DNA of 64,000 bases from Candidatus Deferrimicrobiaceae bacterium (GCA_036504035.1 DASXVV010000008.1:1-64000), one strand, 5' to 3'. Shown: positions 9,012-21,584, numbered from the stretch's first letter. Program-made: numbers and translations. Notes: generated by a model not told the origin, from the letters alone.

Positions 9012-9452
9012 CTATTTCGCGGGGGCCGCCGGAGCGGGCGTTCCCGCGGGCTGTGCAGGCGCGGAGGGCGCCGCGCCGCCCTTCTGGAACGGGTTGGGAA
9101 CCGGGCCGCCGGGCTGGCCGCCCGCCGCCCCCGGAGGCATCCCGCCCGGCATGCCCTGGGGCATCTGCTGGCGCATCGGGACGGCGCCCTTCATGAGGCT
9201 GCTCGAGGGGCGGTTGCCCGTGGAGTAGGCGAGGAAGAGCGACGTGAACATGAAGATGACGGCCGCGCCCGCGGTCAGCCGACTGAGGAAGCTTGTGGGG
9301 CCGCTCGAGCCGAAGAGCGTGTTGGAGCTGCCGCCGCCGAAGACTGCGCCGATGTCGGCGCCCTTCCCGGTCTGGAGAAGGATGATCAGGATGAGGGCGA
9401 TCGATACGATGACGTGGAACGTGACGACGATCGGATAGATGAAAGAAGGCAT
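9012..9452 (-). CDS. secG: Preprotein translocase subunit SecG
   Basis: SecG is the small accessory subunit of the SecYEG channel in the inner membrane. Two membrane segments are visible (about residues 7-27 and 57-77), linked by the conserved loop LLQTGKGADIGAVFGGGSSN. After residue about 85 a tail rich in Pro, Gly, Met and Ala extends the protein to 146 residues. This is longer than E. coli SecG (110) but common in this lineage. It lies last in the gap-tpiA-secG unit, 19 nt after tpiA, and is followed by a strong terminator. Confidence 0.95.
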   Translation of the reverse strand: MPSFIYPIVVTFHVIVSIALILIILLQTGKGADIGAVFGGGSSNTLFGSSGPTSFLSRLTAGAAVIFMFTSLFLAYSTGNRPSSSLMKGAVPMRQQMPQGMPGGMPPGAAGGQPGGPVPNPFQKGGAAPSAPAQPAGTPAPAAPAK

Positions 9453-9471
9453 GGGCTTGGCGGATCCTCCG

Positions 9472-10224
9472 TTATATGAACTTCACGATGTCTGCGAACG
9501 AATCGGGTTTGAGGCTGGCGCCTCCGACCAGGCCGCCGTCGATGTCGGGCTGCGACATGAGCGCCCGGATGTTGCCGGGATTGACCGAGCCGCCGTAAAT
9601 GATGCGGACGGATGCCGCGGCTTCGGCGCCCCACAACCCGGAAAGCAGGGTGCGGAGCCGGGCATGCACTTCCTGGGCCTGCTCGGGGGTCGCGGTCCGG
9701 CCGGTGCCGATGGCCCACACCGGTTCGTAGGCGACGATGATGCGGGAAGCTTCGGAGGCGGGAATGCCGTCGAGCCCGCCGTAAAGCTGCCGCTCGACGA
9801 CTTCAAACGTCTGGCCACCCTCGCGCTCGGCCAGCGTCTCGCCGAGGCACAGGATGGGGGTGAGCGGGGCGGCGAGCGCCGTCTTGACCTTGCGGTTGAC
9901 CGAGGCGTCGGTCTCGGCGAAGTACTGGCGCCGCTCGGAGTGGCCGATGATGGCGTGAGTGGCGCCAGCCTCGCGGAGCATCTTCGCGGACACCTCGCCG
10001 GTGAACGCACCCTCGGCCTCGAAGTGGAGATTCTGGGCCGCGACGGCGATGCGCGTGCCGGACGTCAGCGCGGCGACGGTGGACAGCGAGGTGAACGTCG
10101 GCGCGAGGACGACCTCGACGCCGGCGGCATCGACGATCATCGGCAGGAAGGCGCGGACGAAGGCCACGGCCTCGGCCGCAGTCTTGTACATCTTCCAGTT
10201 GCCGGCGATGACGGGCGTGCGCAA
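9472..10224 (-). CDS. tpiA: Triosephosphate isomerase
   Basis: This cytosolic TIM-barrel enzyme interconverts dihydroxyacetone phosphate and glyceraldehyde 3-phosphate. The 250-residue length is normal. The catalytic residues are visible: K11 in GNWKM, H95 in IIGHSERR and E167 in AYEPVWAIGTG; the phosphate-binding IYGGSV is near the end. It starts 13 nt after gap, clearly in the same transcript. The gene usually found between them, pgk, is missing here. Confidence 0.97.
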   Translation of the reverse strand: MRTPVIAGNWKMYKTAAEAVAFVRAFLPMIVDAAGVEVVLAPTFTSLSTVAALTSGTRIAVAAQNLHFEAEGAFTGEVSAKMLREAGATHAIIGHSERRQYFAETDASVNRKVKTALAAPLTPILCLGETLAEREGGQTFEVVERQLYGGLDGIPASEASRIIVAYEPVWAIGTGRTATPEQAQEVHARLRTLLSGLWGAEAAASVRIIYGGSVNPGNIRALMSQPDIDGGLVGGASLKPDSFADIVKFI

Positions 10225-10237
10225 GACGGTCCCTTTC

Positions 10238-11312
<1,075 letters not shown>

Positions 11313-11316
<4 letters not shown>

Positions 11317-11831
11317 TTTAGGCCGATCCCCATCCGCTTCAGGATGTAGAACAGGTCGTAGCTGCCGGTTTTCGAGAAGGGGATGCGGATCACGCTCCCG
11401 ATCGGCGTACGCAGCCCGACCGAGCCGTCGAATCCCCACGAGAGCGATTTCTTCGTGAGTACCTGCCGCGCAGCCGCCTCGAACGCTCCGGGCTTCAGCG
11501 AGATGGGCACCCGGACGGTCGTGACGCCGGACGAGGCGATATGGATGTCCTCGGCATTCTCCCCCTCGGCCACCACCTCGTTGCCGATCATGCCGGAATA
11601 AGCGATGCGCGCGGCGTTGAGCGCGTAGGGATTGGGGTTGTCGACCTTCAGCGTGACCATGAAGCGCCAAGCCGACAGGGGATTCTTCGTGGGGTCGGAG
11701 TCGAGCGTGACGTCGACCAGCTCGACCTTGGGCGTCTCGAACACTTGCTTCACCATCTGGCGGCAGCCCGTTGCCGGCAGGATGACGAGCAGCAGGATCC
11801 ACAGGAGGACTACTGATTTGGCCATTCGCAT
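11313..11831 (-). CDS. LEA-type lipoprotein
   Basis: The 172-residue protein begins with a lipoprotein signal (MRMAKSVVLLWILLLVILPA followed by TGC). The rest fits the LEA-2 / water-stress fold found in bacterial lipoproteins: ELVDVTLDSDPTKNPLSAWR, then LKVDNPNPYALNAARI. Such proteins are tethered to the periplasmic side of a membrane; their biochemical role is largely unknown. The start may be ATG 11831 or 11825; both give the lipobox. The open frame reaches 11933, but that part overlaps the divergent flavoprotein start and lacks a ribosome site. Confidence 0.75.
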
Positions 11832-11907
11832 GTCTGACATCCGGGTACCGCTGGATTTTTCGGAAAAGGCGCTGGCGTCGCGCTTCCTCACGATTATAAG
11901 CGTTCCC

Positions 11908-13413
11908 ATGCACGAGTTGACGCGATTTTCCATCGTCCGCCGCGGATTCGACGCGCGCGGGAAAGGGGGCGTGCGCCGCGTCTACGCGGTCGAGTGCGAG
12001 CTGGCCTCCGAGGCGCTCGAGGCGCGGGTGTGCGCCGCGGTTCCCGCCGCCCGCCGGTTCGAGCCTGAGCCCGACCCGTTCCCCGCCCGGTCCGTACCGC
12101 CGCCGGCCGTCCGGCCCGTGGTCGTCGGCGCCGGCCCCGCCGGCCTTTTTGCGGCGCTGACGCTCGCCCGGTTCGGGGCGCGTCCGCTGCTGCTCGAGCG
12201 GGGGCGCGCCGTCGGGCAGCGCTCGCGCGACGTCAGCGCCTTCTGGTCCTCCGGGGCGCTCGATCCCGAGAGCAACGTCCAGTTCGGCGAGGGGGGAGCG
12301 GGGACCTTCTCGGACGGGAAGCTGACCACGCGCATCGGTGATCCGCTGGTCGGGCACGTCCTCGACACGTTCGAGGACATGGCCGGGTTGCCCGGGTTGT
12401 CGATCGACGCGAAGCCGCACGTGGGCACCGACCGGCTGCTCCGCTTCTGCGGAAAGATGCGCGCCGAGCTTTCGGAGCTGGGCGCCGAGATCCGTTTCGG
12501 GGCGCGGGTCGACGACCTGCTGGCGGACGGCGGGCGGGTGCGCGCGGTCCGTCTCGCCTCGGGGGAGGAGATCCCGTGCGAGGCGCTCGTGCTGGCGGTA
12601 GGCCATTCGGCGCGCGACACCCTCCGGATGCTGCACGGGCATGGCATCGCGATGGCCGCCAAGCCCTTCGCGGTGGGATTCCGGGTCGAGCACAAGCAGC
12701 CGCTGATCGACCGGATCCAGTACGGCGATTCCGCGGGGCACCCGGCGCTCCCGCCGGCGGACTACCGGCTGGCCGCCACCGCCCCATCGGGCCGCAGCGT
12801 CTACTCGTTCTGCATGTGTCCGGGCGGCCGGGTGATCGCGGCGTCCTCGGAAGCGGGGGGGCTGCCGATCAACGGGATGAGCGCGAACCGACGCGATTCC
12901 GGGTTCGCCAACAGCGGCATCGTGGCCTCGGTCGGCCCCGAGGATTTCGGCGTCGACGGGGGGGCGCTTGCGGGCCTCGCATTCCAGGAACGGATCGAAC
13001 AGGCGGCTTTCCGGGCGGGCGGCGGGGGCTACGGCATCCCGGCAGCCAACCTGATGGCGTTCATCCATGGGCGCGACATCCCCCTGACGCGCACGGGCGC
13101 GCAGGCGGCATCCGTCGTGCCCTCCGATCTGCGCGGCATCCTCCCGGCGCCGATCGAGGACGACCTGCGCGCCGGCCTCCGGAAATTCGGCCAGTCGGTG
13201 CGCGGCTTCGCCACGGAAGGGGCCACGCTCTACGCCGTCGAGTCGCGCACGTCCGCCCCGGTCCGGTTTGCGCGGGAAAATTACGAGTCGATCACGATCA
13301 AAGGGTTGTATCCTGTAGGGGAAGGCGCCGGACACGCGGGGGGCATCGTTTCGTCGGCCGTCGACGGGATCCGCGCCGCGCTTCGCATCCTCGAAACACT
13401 CTCAAACAAATAA
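11908..13413 (+). CDS. FAD-dependent oxidoreductase, COG2509 family
   Basis: The 501-residue flavoprotein has an N-terminal extension of about 65 residues, then a dinucleotide-binding motif VVVGAGPAGLFAAL (71-84). Conserved family blocks follow (FGEGGAGTFSDGKLTTR, GHSARDT, and YPVGEGAGHAGGI at the C-terminus). This matches the uncharacterised FAD-dependent dehydrogenase group COG2509. The substrate is not known. ATG 11908 is chosen because upstream codons overlap the divergent lipoprotein gene. It is divergently transcribed from that gene across about 76 nt. Confidence 0.85.
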   Translation: MHELTRFSIVRRGFDARGKGGVRRVYAVECELASEALEARVCAAVPAARRFEPEPDPFPARSVPPPAVRPVVVGAGPAGLFAALTLARFGARPLLLERGRAVGQRSRDVSAFWSSGALDPESNVQFGEGGAGTFSDGKLTTRIGDPLVGHVLDTFEDMAGLPGLSIDAKPHVGTDRLLRFCGKMRAELSELGAEIRFGARVDDLLADGGRVRAVRLASGEEIPCEALVLAVGHSARDTLRMLHGHGIAMAAKPFAVGFRVEHKQPLIDRIQYGDSAGHPALPPADYRLAATAPSGRSVYSFCMCPGGRVIAASSEAGGLPINGMSANRRDSGFANSGIVASVGPEDFGVDGGALAGLAFQERIEQAAFRAGGGGYGIPAANLMAFIHGRDIPLTRTGAQAASVVPSDLRGILPAPIEDDLRAGLRKFGQSVRGFATEGATLYAVESRTSAPVRFARENYESITIKGLYPVGEGAGHAGGIVSSAVDGIRAALRILETLSNK

Positions 13414-13436
13414 TGCGACAAGGGGCAACGAAGGAA

Positions 13437-14402
13437 ATGGCATTGAAGGAGAAGTACGTCAAGGACATCAAGGAAGGCGAATACGTCAAGGACCTGTTCC
13501 TGGTCGGGAACAAGGCGCTGTTGTCCAGCAGCAACGGGAAACCGTACATGAGCCTGACGCTGCGCGACCGGACGGGACAGCTCGAGTGCCGCGTGTGGGA
13601 CCGCGCCGACGAGATCTCGAAGCGCTTCGAGCGCGACGACATCGTCGAGGCGTCCGGCATGGCGATCGTCTACCAGGGGCGCATGCAGATGAAGGTGAAC
13701 GACGTCCGCAAGGCCGACCTCGAGAAGGTCGACCTGGGCGAATTCCTCCCGGTGACGCGGCAGGGGATCGAGCCGTTGTGGACGAAGCTCCAGGAGCTGG
13801 TCGCGGGCGTCACGGACCCGGACCTGTCGACGCTGCTCCGTGCGGTTTTCCCCGATCCGCCCGAGACCGACATGGCGCGCCGCTTCCGGCAGGCGCCCGG
13901 CGGGAAGACGATGCACCACGACTATATCGGCGGGCTGATGGAGCACACGGTCTCGGCGGCGACGATCTGCCGCTTCCTCACCGGCCACTACGAGGGGTTG
14001 AACGGCGACCTGCTCGTCGCGGGCGCGCTGCTCCACGACATCGGCAAGGTCGAGGAGCTCTCGTACGCGGGCGCGTTCGACTACACCGACGAGGGGCGGC
14101 TGCTCGGGCACCTCTACATGGGCGCCGAGTGGGTTTCCCGGCAGTGCGACGCCATCCCCGGGTTCCCCCAGGACAAGCGGATCCTCCTCAAGCACATGAT
14201 CCTCTCCCACCACGGCGAGCTGGAATACGGCTCGCCCAAGCGGCCCAAGACGCTCGAGGCGATCCTGCTCCACTACGTCGAGAACATGGACGCGAAGGCT
14301 GCGGCCTTCTCCGACGCGATGGAAGAGATGCGCGAGGGCGCCCGCTGGACCGACTACCAGCGGATGTTCGAGCGGTACCTGTTCTCCGGAAAGTTCGAAT
14401 AG
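13437..14402 (+). CDS. YhaM-type 3'-5' exoribonuclease (OB fold + HD domain)
   Basis: Residues about 15-95 form an OB-fold nucleic-acid-binding domain (SSSNGKPYMSLTLRDRTGQL). Residues about 145-300 form an HD phosphohydrolase domain with HHDYIGGLMEHTVS, LLHDIGKVEEL and ILSHHGELEYGSPKRPKT. This arrangement is that of the YhaM family, metal-dependent 3'-5' exonucleases acting on RNA and DNA. At 321 residues it matches the usual length (about 315). The start is uncertain: ATG 13437 (weak GAAGG before it) or ATG 13413, which overlaps the stop of the flavoprotein gene. Confidence 0.88.
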   Translation: MALKEKYVKDIKEGEYVKDLFLVGNKALLSSSNGKPYMSLTLRDRTGQLECRVWDRADEISKRFERDDIVEASGMAIVYQGRMQMKVNDVRKADLEKVDLGEFLPVTRQGIEPLWTKLQELVAGVTDPDLSTLLRAVFPDPPETDMARRFRQAPGGKTMHHDYIGGLMEHTVSAATICRFLTGHYEGLNGDLLVAGALLHDIGKVEELSYAGAFDYTDEGRLLGHLYMGAEWVSRQCDAIPGFPQDKRILLKHMILSHHGELEYGSPKRPKTLEAILLHYVENMDAKAAAFSDAMEEMREGARWTDYQRMFERYLFSGKFE

Positions 14403-14408
14403 GGCCCG

Positions 14409-16568
14409 ATGACGGGGGTAAGTGTCGAACAGCTCAAGGCGCGTCTCGGCGTCTTCGTCGGGCTGATCCTCGCCGGCGTCGTCGCGGTGTCGTCCTGGAC
14501 CGTCGTCACCGAGCGGCTGGACACGATCGACCGGGCCGAACGACGGGCGTCCGGTTATGCCCGGGCGCTGGCGGAGCACAGCGAGAGTGCGTTCGCCGAG
14601 TCCGACCGGCTGCTGCGCGACCTGCTGCGGGAGATCCGCCGGGAGGGCGGCGCGGACCGGATAAACCCGCGGACGCTGTTTCAGGAGATGGGGGCCGAGG
14701 CCGCCGGCGCGTCCCAGGTGGGCGTCATATTTCTTGCCGACCGGCATGGGGTGATGTTCTCCAACTCGGGCGAATATCCCCCGAAGCCGGTCAACGTCGG
14801 GGATCGGGACTACTTCCGCCATTACGTCGATACCCCGGGCGCCGACCTGACGCTCGGGAAGCCGGTGATGAGCCGGCTGGTCGGGCGGTGGCGTTTCAAC
14901 CTGATGCGGCCGCTCAACGCGCCCGGGGCGCCGTTCGACGGCCTGGCCGCGGTCGCCTTCGAAGTCGACTATTTCAAGAAGTTCTTCGACGCCGACAGTC
15001 TCGGGCCGCACGGGCGCGTGATTCTCGTCCGCAACGACGGCGCGCCGCTGGTCTTCACGCCCTACGTCGACAACGCGTACCAGCGGAATTTCCGCGACTC
15101 GATGTTTTTCCGGGCGTTGCCGCCGGGAGTTCTTAGCGGTACCTACCGGGTGGCCCGAGGCCTGTCGGACAACTCCGCCCGGATCGTCTCCTGGCAACGG
15201 GTCGCCCGCTTCCCCGTAGTCGCGATGATCTCGCTCGCCGAGGAGGACGTGCTCGCCCCCTGGCGGAAACGAGCGTTGACCCAGGGCGCGCTGACGATCG
15301 GCCTGTGCCTCGTCATCCTGCTCCTGACCCGCATCATGTTTCAGCACCTCGACCGGTTGCGGGAGGCGCAGGCGACGCTCGCGGAGCAGCAGGAGCGGCA
15401 GCACCGGCTCGAGGAGCAGCTCCGCCACATCCAGAAAATCGAGGCGGTCGGGCAGTTGGCCGGCGGGGTGGCGCACGACTTCAACAACCTGTTGACGCCG
15501 ATCATCGTTTCCGCCGAGCTGGCCCGCAGCGCGATTTCCCCGGGCGATCCGCTGAATGGGCGGATGGAGGGCATCCTCTCCGCTGCCCACAAGGCGAAGG
15601 ATCTGACGCAGAAACTGCTCTCCGTCGCCCGCCGCCAGATGCTCTCCATGGCGCCGATCGACCTTAACCGTGTGGTGTCCGATCTCCGAGAGATCCTCCG
15701 GCGCACGATCCGGGAGGAGATCGAAATCGACATGCGCCTGTCTCCGGGGACGGCCTCCATCCTGGGCGATCAAGGGCAGATCGAGCAGATCCTGCTGAAC
15801 CTGGCGGTCAATGCGCAGGACGCCATCGCGGGGCACGGCCGCATCGCCATCGAGACCGGCCGGGTGACGATCGACGACGCGTTAGCGGAGCGCAATCCCG
15901 GAATGCGGACGGGTCCCCACGTCTTCCTCTCCTTCTCCGACACCGGTTGCGGCATGGAAGCGGACGTGGTGGCGCATGTGTTCGAGCCGTTCTTCACCAC
16001 GAAAGCGGTCGGCCAGGGCACGGGCTTGGGGCTGGCGACCGTCTACGGGATCGTGAAGCAGCACGAGGGCTACGTCCGCGTCGATAGCCGTTTGGGCGAG
16101 GGCACGACCTTTGTGATCTATTTCCCGGCGTGCAGCGCGGAGGAGGATCGCCGACCCGCTGCAGCGGCCCAAAACGAGCCGCCGAAGGCGCTTCCCGGGA
16201 ACTGCGAGGTGCTTGTCGTCGAGGACAACGAGATGGTCCGGGCGTTGATCGTCGGCATGCTGGGCACGTTCGGCTACAAGGTGACCGAAACCGGGTCGCC
16301 CCGGGATGCGATCCGGATCGCCGGAGAGACGGGCCGGAAGATCGACCTGCTGATCTCCGACATGATCATGCCCGAGATGAACGGCCGGCAGGTGTATGAC
16401 CTGATCCGGGCAACCCGCCCGTCGCTGCCGGCGCTCTTCATCTCCGGCTATACCCAGGACGCCTCGATCCCGGACGCCCAGCTCGGGAGGGGGGTCCGCT
16501 TCCTGAAGAAGCCGTTCACGGTCGGGGATTTTCTCGAGAACGTCCGGGCCTCCCTGGAGGGGCGTTGA
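14409..16568 (+). CDS. Membrane hybrid histidine kinase with extracytoplasmic sensor
   Basis: The 719-residue protein has a first membrane helix (about 13-33), a periplasmic Cache-type sensor (about 35-285; GDRDYFRHYVDTPGADLTLG is typical), a second helix (about 290-312) and a coiled linker. A HisKA phosphoacceptor (H356 in GGVAHDFNNLL), a HATPase (DTGCGME, TGLGLATV) and a C-terminal receiver with D651 (LISDMIMPEMNG) and K in FLKKPF complete it. It senses an unknown small ligand and autophosphorylates, then passes phosphate to its own receiver. No separate response regulator is adjacent, so the output is unclear. Its stop overlaps the tag start. Confidence 0.92.
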   Translation: MTGVSVEQLKARLGVFVGLILAGVVAVSSWTVVTERLDTIDRAERRASGYARALAEHSESAFAESDRLLRDLLREIRREGGADRINPRTLFQEMGAEAAGASQVGVIFLADRHGVMFSNSGEYPPKPVNVGDRDYFRHYVDTPGADLTLGKPVMSRLVGRWRFNLMRPLNAPGAPFDGLAAVAFEVDYFKKFFDADSLGPHGRVILVRNDGAPLVFTPYVDNAYQRNFRDSMFFRALPPGVLSGTYRVARGLSDNSARIVSWQRVARFPVVAMISLAEEDVLAPWRKRALTQGALTIGLCLVILLLTRIMFQHLDRLREAQATLAEQQERQHRLEEQLRHIQKIEAVGQLAGGVAHDFNNLLTPIIVSAELARSAISPGDPLNGRMEGILSAAHKAKDLTQKLLSVARRQMLSMAPIDLNRVVSDLREILRRTIREEIEIDMRLSPGTASILGDQGQIEQILLNLAVNAQDAIAGHGRIAIETGRVTIDDALAERNPGMRTGPHVFLSFSDTGCGMEADVVAHVFEPFFTTKAVGQGTGLGLATVYGIVKQHEGYVRVDSRLGEGTTFVIYFPACSAEEDRRPAAAAQNEPPKALPGNCEVLVVEDNEMVRALIVGMLGTFGYKVTETGSPRDAIRIAGETGRKIDLLISDMIMPEMNGRQVYDLIRATRPSLPALFISGYTQDASIPDAQLGRGVRFLKKPFTVGDFLENVRASLEGR

Positions 16569-17125
16569 TCCGCTGCCCCTGGGCGGGCGAAGATCCGGGG
16601 ATGGTCCGCTATCACGACGAGGAGTGGGGGACGCCCCAGCGCGACGACCGGGCGCTGTTCGAGTTCCTGATTCTCGAGGGGGCGCAGGCCGGGCTTTCCT
16701 GGTCCACGATCCTGCGCAAGCGCGAGGCCTACCGCCGGGCGTTCTTGGGGTTCGACCCGGAGAAGATCGCCCGGTATGCGGACGCCGATATGCTTCGGCT
16801 GCTTGCCGATCCCGGCATCGTGCGCAATCGTCTCAAGGTCAAGGGGGCGGTCCGCAACGCGCGCGCGACGCTGTCGCTGGTCGAGGAGCGGGGTTCGCTA
16901 TCGGATTTTCTCTGGGAATTCGTCGGGGGGGAGCCGGTCGTCAACGCATGGCGGTCGATGAGCGAGGTGCCCGCCCAGACCGACGCATCCCGGGCGATGA
17001 GCCGCGAACTTTTGCGCCGCAACTTCACCTTCGTGGGCCCCACGATCTGCTATGCCTTCATGCAGGCCACGGGCATGGTGAACGACCACCTGGTCGACTG
17101 CTTCCGCCATCCGCCGAGCCGTTAG
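16565..17125 (+). CDS. tag: DNA-3-methyladenine glycosylase I
   Basis: The enzyme excises 3-methyladenine from alkylated DNA (base-excision repair, cytosol). The 186-residue length is normal. All zinc ligands are in place with E. coli numbering: C4 and H17 at the N-terminus, H175 and C179 near the end (NDHLVDCFRH). E38 and W46 line the base pocket (LEGAQAGLSW). Translation appears to start at TTG 16565, overlapping the kinase stop by four bases (TTGA), which places C4 correctly. A second, truncated copy of this gene lies at 21618-21931. Confidence 0.95.
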   Translation: MIRCPWAGEDPGMVRYHDEEWGTPQRDDRALFEFLILEGAQAGLSWSTILRKREAYRRAFLGFDPEKIARYADADMLRLLADPGIVRNRLKVKGAVRNARATLSLVEERGSLSDFLWEFVGGEPVVNAWRSMSEVPAQTDASRAMSRELLRRNFTFVGPTICYAFMQATGMVNDHLVDCFRHPPSR

Positions 17126-17172
17126 GCGGATACCCGTAGGTCCATAAGCTTCGCGAGGGAGAATAAAAGCAA

Positions 17173-17202
17173 GGGGGGCTGCGACGCGTGTCGCAGCCCC
17201 CC
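17173..17202. terminator. Bidirectional terminator between tag and the octaheme cytochrome gene
   Basis: Two perfectly complementary 13-nt arms (GGGGGGCTGCGAC and its complement) flank a GCGT loop, with T-rich sequence on both outer sides. The flanking genes converge on it. Confidence 0.85.
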
Positions 17203-17221
17203 TTCTCGTTTGTGCGGCTGC

Positions 17222-19438
17222 TTATTTCACGATGCTCTTGCTGCAGTTCTGGGGATAGGTCGTGCCGTTGTACGTCAACTGCGTGACCTTGAAGACGTAG
17301 GTGCCCGTGGGCAGCGACGTCTTCGTGTACGGGAACGAGACGGTTCCGGCGTTGCCGGTCGTGCCGGAGAAGGCCACCGGAGTGGCGGTACCCGGGATTG
17401 TCAGCGACCCGGTGACGGTCACGTTTGGAAGTACTGCCTGCGTGGTCGAGTTCACGGCCGTCACGACGGTCGTGAGCGTCTGGTTTTTCCGCGTGCTCGT
17501 GAACGTCATGGCGATATTGCCGAGGCCCGGCGTGACCACCGGCGCCTCGATGTCGCCGTGCTTGGGATCGACGCGACCGTTGCCGTCCTTGTCGGGATAG
17601 CCGAGGTAGCCGAAGTCGACCCGCTTCGGTCCGACGGGAACTCGGCCCGCGTACTCGTCATCCGTCATGTGGCAGGTGTAGCACGGCTCGCCCATTTCCG
17701 CTCCGCCCTTGATGGCGTGGCTCGGAGTGATGAAGGAACCGACAGGAAAGCGCGGGTCGGCGCCCTTGCCCGGATCTGCCGGGTCCACCATGTTGGGAGG
17801 CACCCACATTCCGAAGAAGCTTTCCCCGGACCATGCCGCGCCCATTGCCGCCATCCCGGAGTCGATGGCCTTTTTGATGCCGGGGTAAGTGGCGCCGGTC
17901 TGCGGGCCGGGAATCGGGGTGCCGACGACGGTGCCGGCCTCGGACAGGTAGATCTTCCGGTCGAACATCAGCATCATCGGGAAGTTGTCGAGCATGGCCG
18001 CCATGTCCGGGCGCGCGACCCAGTAGGCTGCCGCATCGGCGTACTGCGGGTCGTTGAAGTTCATGCTCTGGAATATCTTCCAGTTTTTCTCGTAGAACCA
18101 CTTCATCGAGTACATGCGCGTGCCGGTGACGTTGTCTTTCGCGTTTGCGAGCCAGCCGCCGTCGAACAGCATGCCGCTGATGAACGGCTTGAGGGCGAAG
18201 AGCATGGAGCAGCCGCCGACGCTCTTCCGGGCGCCGTACGCGCCGGAAGGCTGCGCCAGCATGGACGCTTTTCCGTCGAACCAGCGGATCGCCGGCACGT
18301 TGTCGAGGATCTGGGAGTATTTGAAGGTCGTGTCGCGATGATCGTAAAGCTCTACGTAGGCATCCCACAGGCCGGGGTACTGGGTGCCGGTCGTGGTGGC
18401 CGGGGTGATGTCCCAGGCGCCCGTCACCGGGTTCATGGTAAACGGCGCCCAAGCGCGGGCGGCGATGTTGTTGTCGGCCGGCAGGACCGGCATGTGGCAC
18501 GCCTCGCAACGGACGTTGGTGGTGTGCTTGTTGAGATCCGCGGCGTTGGTCAGCGTGTGGGGCACCGTGCCGTGGCACGTCGCCGAAGCGCAGGAGAGGT
18601 CGACGTTGGGCAGGTCGTTGGCCACCATGTCGGTGACGAAGTTGCCGCGGGCGATCTTGTGCTGCTGCATTTGGTGGCACTGGCTGCAGTTGACGGCGGC
18701 CTTGGCATGGGCGTCATACTCGGGTTCGAACGGCGTGGCGCGTTTGTAGCCGGTGTAGCCGTGCTCGTGGCAGCGCAGGCAGTACTTGGTCTTCGGCAGG
18801 TTGCCGACCGACCCGGCGGTCTTGAGGCTGCGGTCCTGCGACCAGGTGAGGCCTGAATTGTCGGGCAGCGGGACAACCTTCCGGACGTGCGCTTCTGTGT
18901 TGGCGCCGTAGGTGGCGATGACAACGGCGTTGTCCCACTCGGCGCCGTAGTATTCGGCGTGGCAGCGTAGGCAGTCGATGTCGGGAATGGCGCTGTCGGC
19001 CGTCGGGTACATGATAGGAAGCTTGTAGGCGATGTGGCACTTGCCGCAGCCGTCTTCCTGCGTGTAGCCGGTCGGGCCGACGGCAATGTAGGCATAGTTG
19101 TTCGCCATCATCGTGCTGCCGGGCAGGCCGCAGGCGCGGTCGACCATCCCGTGGGCACCCCCGCCGGGCATGTCGATGAACGTGCTGAAGGTGCGGAACT
19201 GGAAGTGGGCCGAGTTGTAGACGTCTGTAGCGAGGTTGGAGCCCATCTTCGACGTGGTGTGGCAACCGAGGCAGGTCGAGGGGCCGTTGTACACGGAGAA
19301 CTTCCTCGTGTGATCGACTCCCCCGTAACTGGGCGGGGCCGTCTTCCCCCCGGCCGATGCCAGGGCCGGGAACAGCAGAACGGTGATCAGGAGCGGTACG
19401 GCGAGGCACGACTGGAGCTTGTACTTGCCTTTACGCAT
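17222..19438 (-). CDS. Exported octaheme c-type cytochrome with C-terminal Ig-like domain
   Basis: The 738-residue protein has a signal peptide (about 1-29, cleavage at ALASA). Seven CxxCH sites start at C56, C131, C156, C220, C251, C311 and C586. One CX4CH site (CASATCH at 283-289) makes eight likely c-hemes. Seven hemes sit within residues 56-315, and the last is isolated after a long heme-free stretch. Residues about 640-738 form a beta-rich Ig-like domain (VVTAVNSTTQAVLPNVTVTG). The product should be periplasmic, outer-membrane or extracellular and carry electrons, perhaps to extracellular acceptors (inference). ATG 19438 has an ideal AGGAGG. A -24/-12 promoter candidate lies just upstream, and a sigma-54 activator gene lies next door. 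Confidence 0.9.
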   Translation of the reverse strand: MRKGKYKLQSCLAVPLLITVLLFPALASAGGKTAPPSYGGVDHTRKFSVYNGPSTCLGCHTTSKMGSNLATDVYNSAHFQFRTFSTFIDMPGGGAHGMVDRACGLPGSTMMANNYAYIAVGPTGYTQEDGCGKCHIAYKLPIMYPTADSAIPDIDCLRCHAEYYGAEWDNAVVIATYGANTEAHVRKVVPLPDNSGLTWSQDRSLKTAGSVGNLPKTKYCLRCHEHGYTGYKRATPFEPEYDAHAKAAVNCSQCHQMQQHKIARGNFVTDMVANDLPNVDLSCASATCHGTVPHTLTNAADLNKHTTNVRCEACHMPVLPADNNIAARAWAPFTMNPVTGAWDITPATTTGTQYPGLWDAYVELYDHRDTTFKYSQILDNVPAIRWFDGKASMLAQPSGAYGARKSVGGCSMLFALKPFISGMLFDGGWLANAKDNVTGTRMYSMKWFYEKNWKIFQSMNFNDPQYADAAAYWVARPDMAAMLDNFPMMLMFDRKIYLSEAGTVVGTPIPGPQTGATYPGIKKAIDSGMAAMGAAWSGESFFGMWVPPNMVDPADPGKGADPRFPVGSFITPSHAIKGGAEMGEPCYTCHMTDDEYAGRVPVGPKRVDFGYLGYPDKDGNGRVDPKHGDIEAPVVTPGLGNIAMTFTSTRKNQTLTTVVTAVNSTTQAVLPNVTVTGSLTIPGTATPVAFSGTTGNAGTVSFPYTKTSLPTGTYVFKVTQLTYNGTTYPQNCSKSIVK

Positions 19439-19471
19439 GCAACACCTCCTGGAATGGTTACTCCGCATGTC

Positions 19472-19486
19472 GCAATTTCCGTTCCC
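19472..19486 (-). promoter_or_regulatory. Candidate sigma-54 (-24/-12) promoter of the octaheme cytochrome gene
   Basis: On the minus strand GGGAAC-N5-TTGC has the essential GG and GC dinucleotides at the required spacing, with mismatches to the TGGCAC element at two positions. Transcription would start near 19460 and leave a leader of about 22 nt that just includes the ribosome site. The adjacent activator gene supports it. A weaker alternative is CGGCAC-N5-TTTC at 19528-19542. The rest of the 305-nt gap (19439-19743) shows only minor inverted repeats that could be activator sites. Confidence 0.5.
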
Positions 19487-19743
19487 GCGTGTATATTCGC
19501 AAGTTGTCGATTCTATTTGGGTATTTTGAAAGTATCGTGCCGGCCGATGTTTCAGGATGGTTCAAGGAGACGCGGGTGGGAACCGGAAGTCCCTGGTCCC
19601 GGGCGGGCCGGTCGTCAGGAAAGCGGCGCGTGCCGCCGTGCTTCAAGGGAAAACGGGCAGATGCCCGCCCCACGGATGGGACGGGGATTGAAACCGGATG
19701 AAACAAGCTGCTCCGGGCGGCCGGGAGAGGGAAGCGATCCGGG

Positions 19744-21504
<1,761 letters not shown>

Positions 21505-21584
21505 GATATAGGCCTCCGGGGGAATGACAGCTGACGGTCTATATCAGGCAGTTTCCAGGCGGGAAGTCAACCCGCCCTCCGCGC

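Noticed and set aside
13281-15836. Long antisense frame over the HD nuclease and histidine kinase
   Set aside because: It overlaps two well-supported genes, its composition is rich in Arg, Asp and Val as expected of an antisense shadow, and it has no motif or ribosome site.
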